Source of the DNA: SLHU01 sp009929975
GTDB taxonomy: Bacteria; Bacillota; Clostridia; Saccharofermentanales; UBA5734
Length of the DNA: 64,000 bases
Direction: 5' to 3'
Assembly: GCA_040776905.1 (NCBI GenBank)
Contig: JAXGZQ010000003.1
Span: 330,351-394,350 of the forward strand
Below, one piece after another: positions 62,731 to 64,000 of this stretch. Below the pieces are notes generated by a model. That model saw nothing but the letters and a program-made list of their open reading frames with translations. It made no database searches and had not been told where the DNA came from. Position numbers and translations under genes: made by a program. Position 1 is the stretch's first letter. Every line of letters starts with the position of its first letter.

Positions 62731-64000
<1,270 letters not shown>

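Overview
The window is a gene-dense chromosomal segment of a Clostridia-type Firmicute with fairly high GC (mid-50s percent by eye). Evidence for this is the ctsR-mcsA-mcsB-clpC operon, a walR/walK-murA-walJ-rlmH cluster, clostridial-style rpoB and rpoC lengths, a CoA-disulfide reductase, an EF-G paralogue and GGAGG-type ribosome binding sites throughout. I cannot name the genus. Almost every gene lies on the minus strand, as does the rRNA operon entering at the right edge. Together with the wal, mfd/pth, rpoBC and ctsR loci, this suggests the window lies on one replichore with the origin beyond its right end.

Layout from left to right. 1-3960: leftward aromatic amino-acid operon (tyrA, fused aroE-aroK, DAHP synthase, aroB cut by the edge). 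4083-8110: small type IV pilus-like operon (pilC, small membrane protein, two prepilin-like proteins, pilX-like protein, pilT). 8299-9693: transglutaminase-like lipoprotein, convergent with a paaK gene across a perfect palindrome. 9694-14437: tex, plsC-like, paaK. 14554-16112: two zinc-ribbon proteins of unknown role, convergent. 16185-20941: clpC, mcsB, mcsA, ctsR with a candidate CtsR box. 21157-22458: homocysteine methyltransferase-like protein. 22523-29922: rpoC and rpoB with a dedicated promoter and a facing promoter that may make a small antisense RNA. 30297-35352: prsA-like foldase, a serine-recombinase homologue lacking catalytic residues, HAD phosphatase, CNNM/CorC-type membrane protein, mntP-like exporter.

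35486-41236 is the main plus-strand block: CoA-disulfide reductase, an uncharacterised 547-residue HTH regulator, a three-gene amino-acid ABC importer and an orphan L-rhamnose mutarotase. 41237-47078: DUF523 protein with class II photolyase, EF-G paralogue, dusB. 47128-47202: tRNA-Arg(CCG). 47215-53313: cyclase-family hydrolase, mfd, pth, EIIC-like membrane protein. 53314-53600: a non-coding gap rich in DnaA-box-like sites. 53601-57267: heterodimer-type ABC exporter pair. 57452-62279: rlmH, walJ-like, murA, walK-like, walR-like. 62491-64000: 5S and the 3' part of 23S rRNA.

Most of the window is housekeeping. I see no phage, CRISPR array, insertion sequence or toxin-antitoxin pair. The observations most worth a second look are the facing promoters with an apparent small RNA at rpoB, the catalytically dead recombinase in a translationally coupled operon, the DnaA-box cluster, and the stop-codon palindrome between the lipoprotein and paaK genes.
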